Shown here: one piece after another, positions 7,973 to 16,583 of the stretch
Layout: each line of letters starts with the position of its first letter
How positions within the stretch are numbered: the stretch's first letter is position 1
Source: Blastococcus tunisiensis
Lineage (GTDB): Bacteria > Actinomycetota > Actinomycetes > Mycobacteriales > Geodermatophilaceae
Length of the DNA stretch: 64,000 nt
Direction: 5' to 3'
NCBI RefSeq assembly: GCF_900112815.1
Contig: NZ_FOND01000010.1
Span: forward strand, 1-64,000
Notes under the pieces: generated by a model
Told to the model about the DNA's origin: nothing
The model's database searches: none
The model's input: the letters and a program-made list of their open reading frames with translations, nothing else
Program-made: the position numbers and the translations under genes

Positions 7973-8104
7973 TCAGCGGTTGGCGAGCGTCAGGAGCTCG
8001 TCGCGCATCGCCGGGCTGCTCGTGCGCGCCAGGGCCTGGTTCAGGGCGCGCCGGGTACGCGCGGCCTGCCGCCGCTGCTGCCACCGGGTCGTCACGCTGC
8101 TCAT
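7973..8104 (-). CDS. 43-residue basic helical protein (conserved small actinobacterial type)
   Basis: This short gene encodes MSSVTTRWQQRRQAARTRRA followed by LNQALARTSSPAMRDELLTL and ANR, 43 residues in all. The arginine-rich helical first half and the closing PAMRDELL-LA segment match a class of small actinobacterial proteins I recognise by pattern, in which a basic helix is followed by a P-MRDEL motif. Function is unknown. Support comes from a good ribosome binding site on the minus strand (AAAGAGG upstream of the ATG) and from a strong terminator hairpin 23 bases after the stop. It is a single-gene unit between the tandem repeats and ptsI. A longer overlapping frame starting at 8123 runs into the repeat array and is unlikely to be the real gene. 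Confidence 0.7.
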   Translation of the reverse strand: MSSVTTRWQQRRQAARTRRALNQALARTSSPAMRDELLTLANR

Positions 8105-8212
8105 CTCGTACTGCCTCTTTCATCGGAGTGGTGCGCCTACACCCTTAGCAATGCAGGCTGACACCACTGTATTCCGACGAATCACAGGTAGAACTGAAGC
8201 TCGACCGACGTT

Positions 8213-8234
8213 CTCTCACCATTTCGGGTGAGAG
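8213..8234 (-). terminator. hairpin terminator after ptsI
   Basis: A perfect 8-bp stem, CTCTCACC at 8213-8220 with GGTGAGAG at 8227-8234, has a six-base loop. It lies four bases after the ptsI stop codon on the minus strand. Confidence 0.7.
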
Positions 8235-8237
8235 TGG

Positions 8238-9935
8238 TCACCCGGCAAGGATGGTCCGGGCGGCCGCCCGAGCCGCCTGGGGGTCGTCGGTGGCCAGCGC
8301 CGCCTCCGCCGCGCGCTCGCACGCGGAGCGGTCGACGGTCGACAGCCGGGCGCCGACCCGCGCCACGGCGGACGTGGCGCACGACAGCGAGCTGATGCCC
8401 AGACCGACGAGGACGCAGCCCAGCAGCGGGTCCGCGGCCGCCTCCCCGCAGACGCCCACCGGCTTGCCCGCCCGGCGACCGGCCGCCGCCGTGAGGGCGA
8501 CGAGCTCGAGGAGCGCCGGCTGCCACGGGTCGGTGAGCTCGGCCAGGTCGGCGGACAGCCGGTCGGCGGCCAGCGCGTACTGCGACAGGTCGTTGGTGCC
8601 GATGGACAGGAAGTCCACGTGCGCCAGCAGCCGCTCGGCGTGCAGCGCGGCCGAGGGCACCTCGATCATCACGCCGGGCACCAGCCCGCGGGCGCGGACG
8701 GCGGACGCGAAGCCGGCCGCCTCGGGGACCGTGGCCACCATCGGCGCCATGACCCACGGCGTCGACCCCGTCCGTTCCGCCGCCTCCGCCACGGCGTCGA
8801 GCTGGCGTTCCAGCAGCCCGGGATCCCGGCGGGCCACGCGCAGGCCACGGACGCCGAGCGCGGGGTTGGCCTCGTCGGGCGGCGTGGCGAAGGCCAGCGG
8901 CTTGTCCGAGCCGGCGTCCAGCGTCCGCACCACGACCTTGCGACCGGGGAAGGCGGCCAGGACCTCGGCGTAGCCGGCGGCCTGCTCCTCGACCGACGGC
9001 TCCTCCGGCCGCCCCAGGAAGGCGAGCTCGGTGCGGAAGAGCCCGACGCCCTCCGCGTGCGCGGCGACGGCCGCCCGTGCACCGGCGCCGTCCTGCACGT
9101 TGGCGAGCACCTGGACGACGTGCCCGTCCCGGGTGGCACCGGGGCCGCGGTAGCCGGCCAGCGCCTCGATGGCCACCCGCGCCGCCGCCACCCGCTCCTG
9201 CGCCTCCCCGGGGTCGGGATCCACGGTGACGGTGCCCTGCTCGCCGTCGATTAGCACCGTCGCCCCCGCCGGGACGTCGTCGAGGCCGCCGACGCCGACG
9301 ACGCAGGGCAGCCCGAGCTGGCGGGCGATGATCGCGGTATGGCTGGTGGTGCCGCCCAGCCGGGTCGCCAGACCGAGGATGCGGGCCGGGTCCAGGCCGG
9401 CGGTGTCGGCCGGCGCGAGGTCGTCGGCGAGGAGCACGGAGGGGATGTCGGGGGCGGGGACGCCCGGCTCCCCCTGCCCGGTGAGCTCGGCGACGATCCG
9501 GTCCCGCACGTCGCGCACGTCGGGCACCCGCTCGGCCATGAGGCCACCCAGCGCCGCGAACATGTCCATGAACTGCGCGGCGGCCTCCACCGCGGCGACG
9601 GGGGCGGGCGTGCCGCCGTCGATCCGCTGCTCCGCCGCACTGCGCAGCGCCCGGTCGCGGGCGATGCCGGCCGTGGTGCTGAGCACCTCCGCGCTCACCC
9701 CCGTCGCGGCGGCCGCCCGCGCGGTCAGCCGTTCGGCGACGGCCTCGGCGGCTGCGCCGTAGCGCGCCTTCTCCGCCTCCCGCCGATCCTCGGGGATCGC
9801 GGCGCCCGGCTCGTCCGGCAGGCGCACCGCACCCGTGGGCCGCACGGCGGGACCGACGGCCGCACCGGGCACCACCGGGGTACCGGTGAGGACGGCCGGC
9901 CCGAGGGTCGCGGGCGGGGAGACGGTGCTCGACAT
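8238..9935 (-). CDS. ptsI: PTS enzyme I (phosphoenolpyruvate-protein phosphotransferase)
   Basis: Enzyme I takes phosphate from phosphoenolpyruvate and passes it to HPr, the first step of sugar uptake by the phosphotransferase system in the cytoplasm. The product is 565 residues, the usual length. The phosphohistidine motif GGTTSHTAIIARQLGLP is near residue 190. The PEP-binding barrel follows, with the catalytic-cysteine segment KPVGVCGEAAADP and the GIGTNDLSQY-type segment SIGTNDLSQYALAADR. It lies divergent from fruR-fruK-fruA-ptsH, so together these genes form a complete fructose PTS. The ATG at 9935 is preceded by the shared promoter region 10002-10031, where the DeoR-family regulator may control both directions. 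Confidence 0.95.
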   Translation of the reverse strand: MSSTVSPPATLGPAVLTGTPVVPGAAVGPAVRPTGAVRLPDEPGAAIPEDRREAEKARYGAAAEAVAERLTARAAAATGVSAEVLSTTAGIARDRALRSAAEQRIDGGTPAPVAAVEAAAQFMDMFAALGGLMAERVPDVRDVRDRIVAELTGQGEPGVPAPDIPSVLLADDLAPADTAGLDPARILGLATRLGGTTSHTAIIARQLGLPCVVGVGGLDDVPAGATVLIDGEQGTVTVDPDPGEAQERVAAARVAIEALAGYRGPGATRDGHVVQVLANVQDGAGARAAVAAHAEGVGLFRTELAFLGRPEEPSVEEQAAGYAEVLAAFPGRKVVVRTLDAGSDKPLAFATPPDEANPALGVRGLRVARRDPGLLERQLDAVAEAAERTGSTPWVMAPMVATVPEAAGFASAVRARGLVPGVMIEVPSAALHAERLLAHVDFLSIGTNDLSQYALAADRLSADLAELTDPWQPALLELVALTAAAGRRAGKPVGVCGEAAADPLLGCVLVGLGISSLSCATSAVARVGARLSTVDRSACERAAEAALATDDPQAARAAARTILAG

Positions 9936-10001
9936 GGGGACCTCGCTGCAGGGGCCGGGTGCGGAATGGCGGGCTGGTGGTGACCAGAGTCACGAACAGG
10001 T

Positions 10002-10031
10002 GTTGACTTGTCAACGGAACAGACGTAAAAC
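10002..10031. promoter_or_regulatory. divergent ptsI / fruR promoter with overlapping -35 boxes
   Basis: GTTGACTTGTCAAC (10002-10015) has 6-bp inverted arms. For the plus strand, TTGACT (10003-10008), a 17-bp spacer and TAAAAC (10026-10031) form a good sigma-A promoter for the fru operon. On the minus strand, TTGACA (the complement of 10009-10014) can serve as the -35 for ptsI, with GACTCT as a weak -10. The A-rich CAACACAAAAGC segment just after the plus -10 resembles DeoR-family operators and may bind FruR. Confidence 0.6.
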
Positions 10032-10097
10032 AACACAAAAGCAATGGCAAGTCCACACGGTCGGACATCCCCCTCGCCGCGTCGGTCGGAGGACAGC

Positions 10098-10868
10098 GTG
10101 CTCTATCCCGAAGAACGCCAGCAGGCGATCGCGGCCCTGGCGAGCGACCGCGGGCGGGTCGCCGTCACCGCCCTCGCCGAGGAGTTCGGGGTCACCACCG
10201 AGACCGTCCGGCGGGACCTGGCGGTCCTGGAGCGGGCCGGGATGCTGCGCCGCGTGCACGGCGGCGCGGTGCCCTCCGGTGCCCTGACCCTGGCCGAGCC
10301 GGGACTCGGCGAGCGGCACCGGTCGCACGGCGAGCAGAAGCGGGCCATCGCCCAGGCCGCGCTCGACCTGCTGCCCGGCGCGGACGGGAGCATCGTCCTG
10401 GACGGCGGGACGACGACGGCCGCCCTCGCCGAACTCCTCGGCGCCGAGCACCGGCTGCTCGCCGTCACCTCCTCCATCCCGATCGCCTCCCGGCTCTCCG
10501 TCCCCGCCGGCGTGACCCTGCACCTGCTGGGCGGGCGGGTGCGCGGCGTCACCCAGTGCGCGGTCGGGGAGGCGACGGTCCGGACCCTGGCCGAGCTGCG
10601 GGTGGACGTGGCCTTCCTGGGCGCCAACGGCATCGCCCCCGACCACGGCTTCAGCACGCCGGACGACGCCGAGGCGTCGGTCAAGCGGGCGATGGTCCGG
10701 GCGGGCCAGCGGGTGGTGGTGCTCGCCGACAGCAGCAAGCTGGGCCGCGAGCACCTGGTCCGCTACGCCGCCCTGGAGGACGTCGACGTCCTGGTCACCG
10801 ACCAGGGCGCCGATCCGGGGATCGTCGCCGAGATCGAGAAGGCCGGCGTCGAGGTCGTGCTCGCATGA
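10098..10868 (+). CDS. fruR: DeoR-family transcriptional regulator of the fructose operon
   Basis: This is a 256-residue sugar-phosphate-sensing repressor. The N-terminal winged helix-turn-helix (about residues 1-57) reads ERQQAIAALASDRGRVAV and EEFGVTTETVRRDLAVLE, followed by the RRVHGGA hinge typical of DeoR proteins. The C-terminal DeoRC domain has the family pattern IVLDGGTTTAALAELL, the expected phosphosugar-binding loop. GTG 10098 was preferred because a GGAGG site lies five bases upstream and because family members begin at the YPEERQ segment. Its stop overlaps the fruK start (ATGA). By position and family it should sense fructose 1-phosphate and control fruK, fruA, ptsH and perhaps ptsI. 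Confidence 0.9.
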   Translation: MLYPEERQQAIAALASDRGRVAVTALAEEFGVTTETVRRDLAVLERAGMLRRVHGGAVPSGALTLAEPGLGERHRSHGEQKRAIAQAALDLLPGADGSIVLDGGTTTAALAELLGAEHRLLAVTSSIPIASRLSVPAGVTLHLLGGRVRGVTQCAVGEATVRTLAELRVDVAFLGANGIAPDHGFSTPDDAEASVKRAMVRAGQRVVVLADSSKLGREHLVRYAALEDVDVLVTDQGADPGIVAEIEKAGVEVVLA

Positions 10869-11887
10869 CCGCCCGGGGGATCCCGGGCCGGGTGGTCACG
10901 CTGACCGCGAACCCGAGCCTGGACCGCACGCTCGAGCTCCCCGCCCCGCTCACGGCGGGCGGCATCGTGCGGCTGGCCGGCAGCGGCACCGAACCCGGCG
11001 GCAAGGGGGTCAACGTGGCCCGCGCGCTGGCCGCGGCCGGCGGTGACGTGGTGTCGGTCCTGCCCGCCGCCGCGTCGGACCCGATCGTCTCGGCGCTGCG
11101 CGCCATCGGCCTCGAGCTGGCCACCGTGCCGGTACCGACCCCGGTGCGCACCAACTACACGCTGGTCGACCCGGCCGGCACCACGACGAAGCTGAACGAG
11201 CCCGGCGCCCCGCTGACCGAGGCCACGCGGGCGGCGCTCTCCGACGCCCTCCACCGGCACGCCGCCGGCGCACGGTGGGTCGTGCTCTCCGGTTCGCTGC
11301 CGCCGGGGACGCCGGTCGGCTGGTACGCCGACCTCGTCCGCTCGCTGCGCGACACCGGGGCGCGGATCGCCGTCGACACCAGCGAGGCACCGCTGCTCGC
11401 GCTGCTGGCGGCAGGGCCCGCCGCCGCCCCCGACCTGCTCAAGCCCAACGCCGAGGAGCTGGCCCAGCTGGCCGGCGTGCCCGAGGGCGACCTGCTGGGC
11501 GACCCCGCCGCGATGCTCTCGGCGGTGCGCTCGCTGCACGACCGCGGGGTCGCCGAGGTGCTGCTCACGCTCGGCGGCGACGGGGCGGTGCTCGCCACGG
11601 CCGACGGCCGGCTCTGGTCGGCCCGGCCGCCGGAGATCACCGTCCGCAGCACGGTCGGTGCCGGCGACTGCAGCCTGGCCGGCCACCTGCTCGCCTCCCT
11701 CGCCGGACAACCTCCCGCCGAGCGGCTGCGCAGCGCCGTCGCCTACGGAGCGGCCAGCGCATCGCTGCCGGGCTCCGCCGTGCCCGCCCCCGCCCAGGTG
11801 GACGGCTCCGCCGTCCGGATCACCGCCGGATTCCCCGGTTCCGCACCGACCGCTCCCGTTCCGGCCGCCGGCCGGGACGCCCGCTGA
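10865..11887 (+). CDS. fruK: 1-phosphofructokinase
   Basis: FruK is a PfkB-family kinase that converts fructose 1-phosphate, made by the PTS during uptake, to fructose 1,6-bisphosphate. The product is 340 residues, slightly longer than usual because of an Ala/Pro-rich tail. Family signatures are TLTANPSLDRTLEL at the start, GGKGVNVARALAAAGGDV near residues 46-63, and STVGAGDCSLAGHL, in which Asp268 is the expected catalytic base. The ATG overlaps the fruR stop, so the genes are translationally coupled. fruA follows after 20 bases. Confidence 0.95.
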   Translation: MTARGIPGRVVTLTANPSLDRTLELPAPLTAGGIVRLAGSGTEPGGKGVNVARALAAAGGDVVSVLPAAASDPIVSALRAIGLELATVPVPTPVRTNYTLVDPAGTTTKLNEPGAPLTEATRAALSDALHRHAAGARWVVLSGSLPPGTPVGWYADLVRSLRDTGARIAVDTSEAPLLALLAAGPAAAPDLLKPNAEELAQLAGVPEGDLLGDPAAMLSAVRSLHDRGVAEVLLTLGGDGAVLATADGRLWSARPPEITVRSTVGAGDCSLAGHLLASLAGQPPAERLRSAVAYGAASASLPGSAVPAPAQVDGSAVRITAGFPGSAPTAPVPAAGRDAR

Positions 11888-11907
11888 CCCCTCCGGGAGA
11901 GGACCCC

Positions 11908-14010
11908 ATGCCCGCACTCATCACCCCGGACCTCGTCGCGCTCGACGCCGATCTGGGCACCGACAAGGCCGCGGTCGTCGGCCGGCTGGCCCACCTGGTC
12001 GCCGCGGCCGGCCGGGCCACCGACGCCGCCGCCCTGCAGGCCGACGTCCTGGCGCGCGAGGCGCAGGCGGCGACCGGGCTCCCCGGCGGCATCGCCATCC
12101 CGCACTGCCGCTCGGAGGCCGTGACCGAGGCGTCCCTGGCGTTCGCCCGGCTCTCCCCGGCGGTCGACTTCGGCGCGCCGGACGGCCCGGCGGACCTCGC
12201 GTTCCTCATCGCCGCGCCGGCGCACGGCGACGCCGACCACCTGACCCTGCTGACCGCCCTGGCCCGGGCGCTCGTACGCCCGGAGTTCGTGGCCTCGCTG
12301 CGGTCGGCGAGCTCCGACGCGGAGATCGTGGCCCTGGTGGAGGACGTCGTCTCCCCCGCCCCGGCCGGGCCGTCCGCGGGAGCCACCGCAGCCACGGAGG
12401 CCGCACCGGCCGCGGAGGCCGCACCCGCCGGGCGCAGGAGCATCGTGGTGGTCAGTGCCTGCCCGACCGGCATCGCGCACACCTACATGGCCGCCGACAA
12501 GCTCGCCGCCGCCGGCGAGGCCGCCGGTGTGGACATCCACGTGGAGACGCAGGGCTCATCGGGGTCGACCCCGCTGGACCCGGCCCTCATCCGGACCGCC
12601 GACGCCGCGATCTTCGCCGTCGACGTCGGGGTGCGGGACCGGGAGCGGTTCGCCGGCAAGCCGCTCGTGCAGAGCGGCACCAAGCGGGCGATCAACGAGC
12701 CCGACGTGATGATCCGCGAGGCGCTCGCCGCGGCGGACGACCCGAACGCCCGCCGGGTGCCCGGCACGGCCGCCGCCGAGGCCCCGGCCGCCGGCGGTGG
12801 TGGCGGGGCGCGCACCGCCACGGAGATCCGCCGCTGGCTGCTCACCGGCGTCAGCTACATGATCCCGTTCGTCGCGGCCGGTGGCCTGCTGATCGCGCTG
12901 GGCTTGGCCCTCGGCGGCTACCAGATCGTCAACGGCAACCCCGACGTCGAGGGGCAGAGCTACGCCCTCAGCTGGGTGCTGAACAACTCGCTGTTCGACC
13001 TCCCGGCCGGCTCGAGCACCGAGGAACTGCGGTTCGGCATCCTCGGCTACCTGGGCGCGGTCTGCACGGTCCTGGGGCAGGCGGCGTTCGCGTTCCTCGT
13101 CCCGGCGCTGGCCGGGTACATCGCCTACGCCATCGCCGACCGGCCGGGCATCGCGCCCGGCTTCGTCATCGGCGCGGTCTCGCTGACCGTGGGCGCCGGC
13201 TTCCTCGGCGGCCTGGTGGGCGGCATCCTCGCCGGGCTCGTGGCGCTGTGGATCAGCCGCTGGCGGCTCCCCGCCGGCGTCCGCGGGCTGCAGCCGGTGG
13301 TGATCATCCCGCTGCTGGCCACGCTGATCTCCAGCGGCATCATGGTGATGGTGCTCGGCCGACCGCTGGCGGCGGCCCTCGAGGGCCTCGGCGACTGGCT
13401 CAACGGCCTCAGCGGCTCCTCCGCCATCCTGCTCGGGATCATCCTCGGCCTGATGATGTGCTTCGACCTCGGCGGCCCGGTCAACAAGGCGGCCTACCTC
13501 TTCGCCACGGCGGGCCTGGCCTCCCAGACCAGCGGTTCGTTCGTGATCATGGCGACCGTGATGGCGGCCGGGATGGTGCCGCCGCTGGCGATGGCCCTCA
13601 GCACCGCCGTCCGCGGACGTCTCTACACCGCCGCCGAGCGGGAGAACGGCAAGGCGGCCTGGCTGCTCGGACTCTCGTTCATCTCCGAGGGCGCGATCCC
13701 GTTCGCCGCGGCCGACCCGGTCCGCGTCATCCCGTCGATGATGCTCGGCGGCGCCACCACCGGGGCGATCGTGGCCGTCCTGGACATCGAGGCGCGGGCG
13801 CCGCACGGCGGGGTGTTCGTCTTCTTCGCGATCAGCAACGTGCTGCTGTGGCTGCTGGCGATCGCGATCGGTGCCGTCGTCGGGGGAATCGCGGTCACCG
13901 TCGCCAAGAGCATCGGCCGCAGCGACGCCGACGACGCCCCCGAGGACGCCGTCGACCTGCAGCACGCCCACACCCCGGGCGTCGTCCCGGCGCGCGCCGC
14001 CGGCGCGTGA
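11908..14010 (+). CDS. fruA: PTS fructose transporter, fused EIIA-EIIB-EIIC
   Basis: This membrane permease imports fructose and phosphorylates it at C1. The 700 residues carry three units in one chain. EIIA (about 1-145) has the phosphohistidine His66 in GIAIPHCRSE. After an Ala/Pro linker comes EIIB (about 178-275), with phosphocysteine Cys185 in VVSACPTGIAHTYMAADKL. EIIC (about 305-675) has eight or more membrane helices, including the MMCFDLGGPVNKAAYLF and SEGAIPFAAADP segments. The start ATG follows GGGAGAGGA. It lies between fruK and ptsH. The chain order A-B-C is that of many actinobacterial fructose permeases. Confidence 0.95.
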   Translation: MPALITPDLVALDADLGTDKAAVVGRLAHLVAAAGRATDAAALQADVLAREAQAATGLPGGIAIPHCRSEAVTEASLAFARLSPAVDFGAPDGPADLAFLIAAPAHGDADHLTLLTALARALVRPEFVASLRSASSDAEIVALVEDVVSPAPAGPSAGATAATEAAPAAEAAPAGRRSIVVVSACPTGIAHTYMAADKLAAAGEAAGVDIHVETQGSSGSTPLDPALIRTADAAIFAVDVGVRDRERFAGKPLVQSGTKRAINEPDVMIREALAAADDPNARRVPGTAAAEAPAAGGGGGARTATEIRRWLLTGVSYMIPFVAAGGLLIALGLALGGYQIVNGNPDVEGQSYALSWVLNNSLFDLPAGSSTEELRFGILGYLGAVCTVLGQAAFAFLVPALAGYIAYAIADRPGIAPGFVIGAVSLTVGAGFLGGLVGGILAGLVALWISRWRLPAGVRGLQPVVIIPLLATLISSGIMVMVLGRPLAAALEGLGDWLNGLSGSSAILLGIILGLMMCFDLGGPVNKAAYLFATAGLASQTSGSFVIMATVMAAGMVPPLAMALSTAVRGRLYTAAERENGKAAWLLGLSFISEGAIPFAAADPVRVIPSMMLGGATTGAIVAVLDIEARAPHGGVFVFFAISNVLLWLLAIAIGAVVGGIAVTVAKSIGRSDADDAPEDAVDLQHAHTPGVVPARAAGA

Positions 14011-14072
14011 CGGGCATCCTTCCGCCCACACCCATCGTCCGGTCCCCCGTCCCAGCAGCGAGAAGAGGAACG

Positions 14073-14333
14073 ATGCCCAGTCAGACCGTCCCCGTCGGAT
14101 CACGGGTAGGGCTGCACGCCCGGCCCGCAGCGCTGATCGCCGAGGCCGTGGGCAAGGCCGGCGTGCCGGTCACCCTGGCCACGGTCGGAGGCAACCCGGT
14201 CGACGCCGGATCGCCGTTGATGATCATGACGCTCGGCGCCAAGCAGGGCATGGACGTCGTCGTCACCAGCGAGGACGAGGCCGTGCTCGACCGGATCGCC
14301 GGCATGGTCGCGCAGGACCTGGACGCGGAATGA
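14073..14333 (+). CDS. ptsH: HPr phosphocarrier protein
   Basis: HPr carries phosphate from enzyme I to the EIIA domain of FruA. It has 86 residues, with the active-site histidine at the classical position 15 in VGLHARPAA. The segment NPVDAGSPLMIMTLGAKQG takes the place of the regulatory-serine region. Ser47 is near the position phosphorylated in Firmicutes, but without a visible HPr kinase gene this cannot be assumed to matter. A ribosome binding site (AGAAGAGGAA) precedes the ATG. It is the last gene of the operon and is followed by a perfect terminator hairpin. Confidence 0.95.
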   Translation: MPSQTVPVGSRVGLHARPAALIAEAVGKAGVPVTLATVGGNPVDAGSPLMIMTLGAKQGMDVVVTSEDEAVLDRIAGMVAQDLDAE

Positions 14334-14347
14334 GCTGAGCGACGACG

Positions 14348-14380
14348 ACGGCGCCCGTCCCCTCGAGGGACGGGCGCCGT
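14348..14380 (+). terminator. perfect 14-bp terminator hairpin after ptsH
   Basis: ACGGCGCCCGTCCC (14348-14361) pairs perfectly with 14367-14380 around the loop CTCGA, and TT follows. It ends the fructose operon. Confidence 0.9.
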
Positions 14381-14383
14381 TTC

Positions 14384-14475
14384 CGCGCCATGATCAGCTG
14401 ACCTGATCGTGGCGCGTCCTCCCTCACGGCAGACGGTGAGGGAGGACGCTCGATGATCAGGTCACCTGATCATCG
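14384..14475. repeat. triple-hairpin intergenic repeat, copy 1
   Basis: Three hairpins follow each other. Bases 14384-14397 pair with 14403-14416 (one mismatch). Bases 14414-14427 (GCGTCCTCCCTCAC) pair perfectly with 14436-14449. Bases 14451-14461 (CGATGATCAGG) pair perfectly with 14465-14475. The same arrangement, with an identical central stem and GATCAG-containing flanking stems, is at 35720-35803. This copy lies between the convergent ptsH and SRPBCC genes. Confidence 0.85.
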
Positions 14476-14482
14476 AGGGGGG

Positions 14483-14950
14483 TCAGGACTCGTCGGGGCG
14501 CTGCACGTCCCCGCGCCAGGCGCCGGTCTCGGTGCCCTGGCTCTCGATGAACTCCTTGAAGCGCTTGGCGTCGGCCTTGACCTGGTGGTCGTCGATGCCC
14601 ACGGCCGCGCCCGCCTTCTCGACCAGGCCTTCGGGCTCCCAGTCGATCTGGATCATGACGCGGGTCTTCGCGTCGTCGAGGCGGTGGAAGGTCACCACAC
14701 CGGCGTGCTTGGCCTCACCGGTCGTGCTGGTCCAGGCGACGCGCTCCTCGGGGTGCTGCTCGGTGATCTCGGCGTCGAACTCCCGCTCGACCCCGCCGAT
14801 CTTCGTCACCCAGTGCGTGTGCGTGTCGTCGAGCTGCGTGATGCGCTCGACCCCGCCCATGAACTGGGGGAAGGACTCGAACTGCGTCCACTGGTCGTAG
14901 GCGACCCGGATGGGGACGTCGACGTCGACGGACTGCTGCACGCTGGCCAC
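14483..14950 (-). CDS. SRPBCC-family (polyketide cyclase/dehydrase-like) protein
   Basis: This is a 155-residue single-domain START/SRPBCC protein, a helix-grip fold with an internal cavity for a hydrophobic ligand. The family pattern is VDVDVPIRVAYDQWTQFESFPQFMGGVERI at the N-terminus, with a long C-terminal helix (DAKRFKEFIESQGTETG). GTG 14950 was chosen because GAGGAGTGAG lies just upstream. A longer frame from 15016 has no such site. The ligand is unknown. Paralogues in actinobacteria are often annotated as cyclases, but I see no evidence of a polyketide pathway here. It may be the last gene of the minus-strand group that starts at 20227, although an 80-bp gap precedes it. Confidence 0.85.
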   Translation of the reverse strand: MASVQQSVDVDVPIRVAYDQWTQFESFPQFMGGVERITQLDDTHTHWVTKIGGVEREFDAEITEQHPEERVAWTSTTGEAKHAGVVTFHRLDDAKTRVMIQIDWEPEGLVEKAGAAVGIDDHQVKADAKRFKEFIESQGTETGAWRGDVQRPDES

Positions 14951-15029
14951 GTTCTCACTCCTCTGTGTCGCGAACTCGATCGCGCACCACCTACCCCGGT
15001 GCCCGCCCCCCGACACCTGTACGGGCAGG

Positions 15030-16196
15030 TCAGCGGAGCGCGGCCGCCACGCTGCCCCGCACGGGGCGGCCGTCGAGCAACAGCATCTGGGCCAGGTGGT
15101 AGGCGTCCGGCTGACCCGCCCAGGTGCCGGTCGCGACCTGCCCGTCCGGCGTCAGCTCGTGGTGCCAGCTGCCCGTCCGCGGGTCGGCGAAGCGCCGCTC
15201 GCCGTGCTCCCGCCAGCTCCGCGCGAGCTCCCGGTACCGCGGCTCGCCGGTGACCTCCGCCAGCACGGCGGCGGCGGCCACGGCCTCGCACAGCACCCAG
15301 TGCATGCGCGCCCCGACGACCGGCCGGCCGTCCCAGCCGAGCGTGTACGGAAAGCCGTCATGCCCGTCCGCCGCCCAGCCGCGGGACGCCGCCGCGTCGA
15401 ACAGACCCACCGCGTCGGGGAGGAGCCAGCCCGGCGGGTCGTCGACGACGGCGCGCAGGTGCAGGGCCAGCCGGGCCCATTCGAACTGGTGCCCCACCGT
15501 CACGCCGTACGGGCGGAACGGGTCTGCCGGGCGCTCGCGGTTGTAGTCGGGCAGCGGCTCCCAGTCAGCGGTGAAGTGCTCCGGCAGCCGCCAGTCGCGC
15601 TCGCGGGCCCAGCCGTGGACCACCCGCTCGGTCGCCCGGAGCGCCTGTCCGCGCAGCCGTCGGGCGGTCGCCGCGTCGTCCACCGCGTCGGCGGCGGCCA
15701 GCATCGCCTCGACGCCGTGCATGTTGGCGTTGGCGCCGCGGTAGTCCGCGCACGTGGTCCACGCCCGGTCCCACTCCTCGACCGCCAGGCCGGCGTCGTC
15801 GTCCCGGAACCGGCGCTGCCAGACCTCCAGCGCCTCGTCGAGAAGTGCGCGGCCGCCCGGGATGCACGCCGTGGTCGCCGTGGCGCCGGCCAGGACGACG
15901 AAGGCGTGCGCGTAGGCGGCCTTCGCGTCGTCGTCGGTGCTCCCTCGCCAGCCACCGTGCCCGGCGTCGTGCAACGGACCGTCGAGCAGCGCGCCGACCC
16001 CGTGCGCGGCGAGGTCGTGGGCGCCCGGTCGGCCCAGCAGGTGCGCCAGCCCGAAGACGTGCGTCATCCGCGCGACGATCCAGGTCTCCTGGGGCCGGTC
16101 GGGCAGCACCCGGCCGTCGGCCCCGAGGTAGCCGAAGCCCCCGCCGGCCAGCCGGGAACGGGCGGCGAAGGCCAGCAGCCCGTCCAGGTCGGTCAC
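15030..16196 (-). CDS. AGE-family sugar isomerase/epimerase
   Basis: This 388-residue protein has an (alpha/alpha)6-barrel of the N-acylglucosamine 2-epimerase family. These enzymes interconvert free or N-acyl sugars, for example mannose and fructose, glucose and mannose, or sulfoquinovose. Family marks are KAAYAHAFVVLA, GANANMHGVEAMLAAAD, VTVGHQFEWARLALH and SWREHGERRFAD. The His residues of NMH, GHQ and the WREHGE region are at positions used for ring opening and proton transfer in the family. The specificity cannot be read from sequence. The GTG start overlaps the stop of the membrane-protein gene before it by four bases (GTGA). Confidence 0.85.
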   Translation of the reverse strand: MTDLDGLLAFAARSRLAGGGFGYLGADGRVLPDRPQETWIVARMTHVFGLAHLLGRPGAHDLAAHGVGALLDGPLHDAGHGGWRGSTDDDAKAAYAHAFVVLAGATATTACIPGGRALLDEALEVWQRRFRDDDAGLAVEEWDRAWTTCADYRGANANMHGVEAMLAAADAVDDAATARRLRGQALRATERVVHGWARERDWRLPEHFTADWEPLPDYNRERPADPFRPYGVTVGHQFEWARLALHLRAVVDDPPGWLLPDAVGLFDAAASRGWAADGHDGFPYTLGWDGRPVVGARMHWVLCEAVAAAAVLAEVTGEPRYRELARSWREHGERRFADPRTGSWHHELTPDGQVATGTWAGQPDAYHLAQMLLLDGRPVRGSVAAALR

Positions 16197-16558
16197 CGGG
16201 CGCGCTCCCCGGCGATCCCGAGGGCGAGCCGGATGGTGGCCACCATGATCACGACGAGCCCGACCAGCTGGACGAAGCCGGCCCCGATGTTCGGCCCGGG
16301 CTCGGCGAGGAGATCGAGCAGGACGAGGACGGCGAGCGAGCCGAGCACCACGCCGCCCAGCCGGCTGCCGTTGCGCTCGTCCGCCGAGGAGACGAGGAGC
16401 AGGCCGGCGACCAGCGCGAACCCGTAGCCGACGGACTGGACCAGCGCCGGCGCGAGGCCCTGCTCGAGCCCCGGCCGGCTCCCGCTCACCACGATCGCGA
16501 CCCCGCTGCAGAGGACGAAGAGCAGCAGGAGCACGAGGGACGTGCGGCGTCGATCCAT
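16193..16558 (-). CDS. small membrane protein, four helices (hypothetical)
   Basis: The product is 121 residues with four predicted membrane helices, approximately 7-24, 39-57, 68-85 and 93-115, separated by short loops. I do not recognise the family. A basic start (MDRRR) suggests the N-terminus is inside. It lies 25 bases after the E2 gene and overlaps the AGE-family gene by four bases, so it is very probably transcribed with the 2-oxoacid dehydrogenase operon. Nothing in it points to a function in that pathway. Confidence 0.75.
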   Translation of the reverse strand: MDRRRTSLVLLLLFVLCSGVAIVVSGSRPGLEQGLAPALVQSVGYGFALVAGLLLVSSADERNGSRLGGVVLGSLAVLVLLDLLAEPGPNIGAGFVQLVGLVVIMVATIRLALGIAGERAR

Positions 16559-16583
16559 CAGGTCACCTTCGGTCAGGGCCCGG

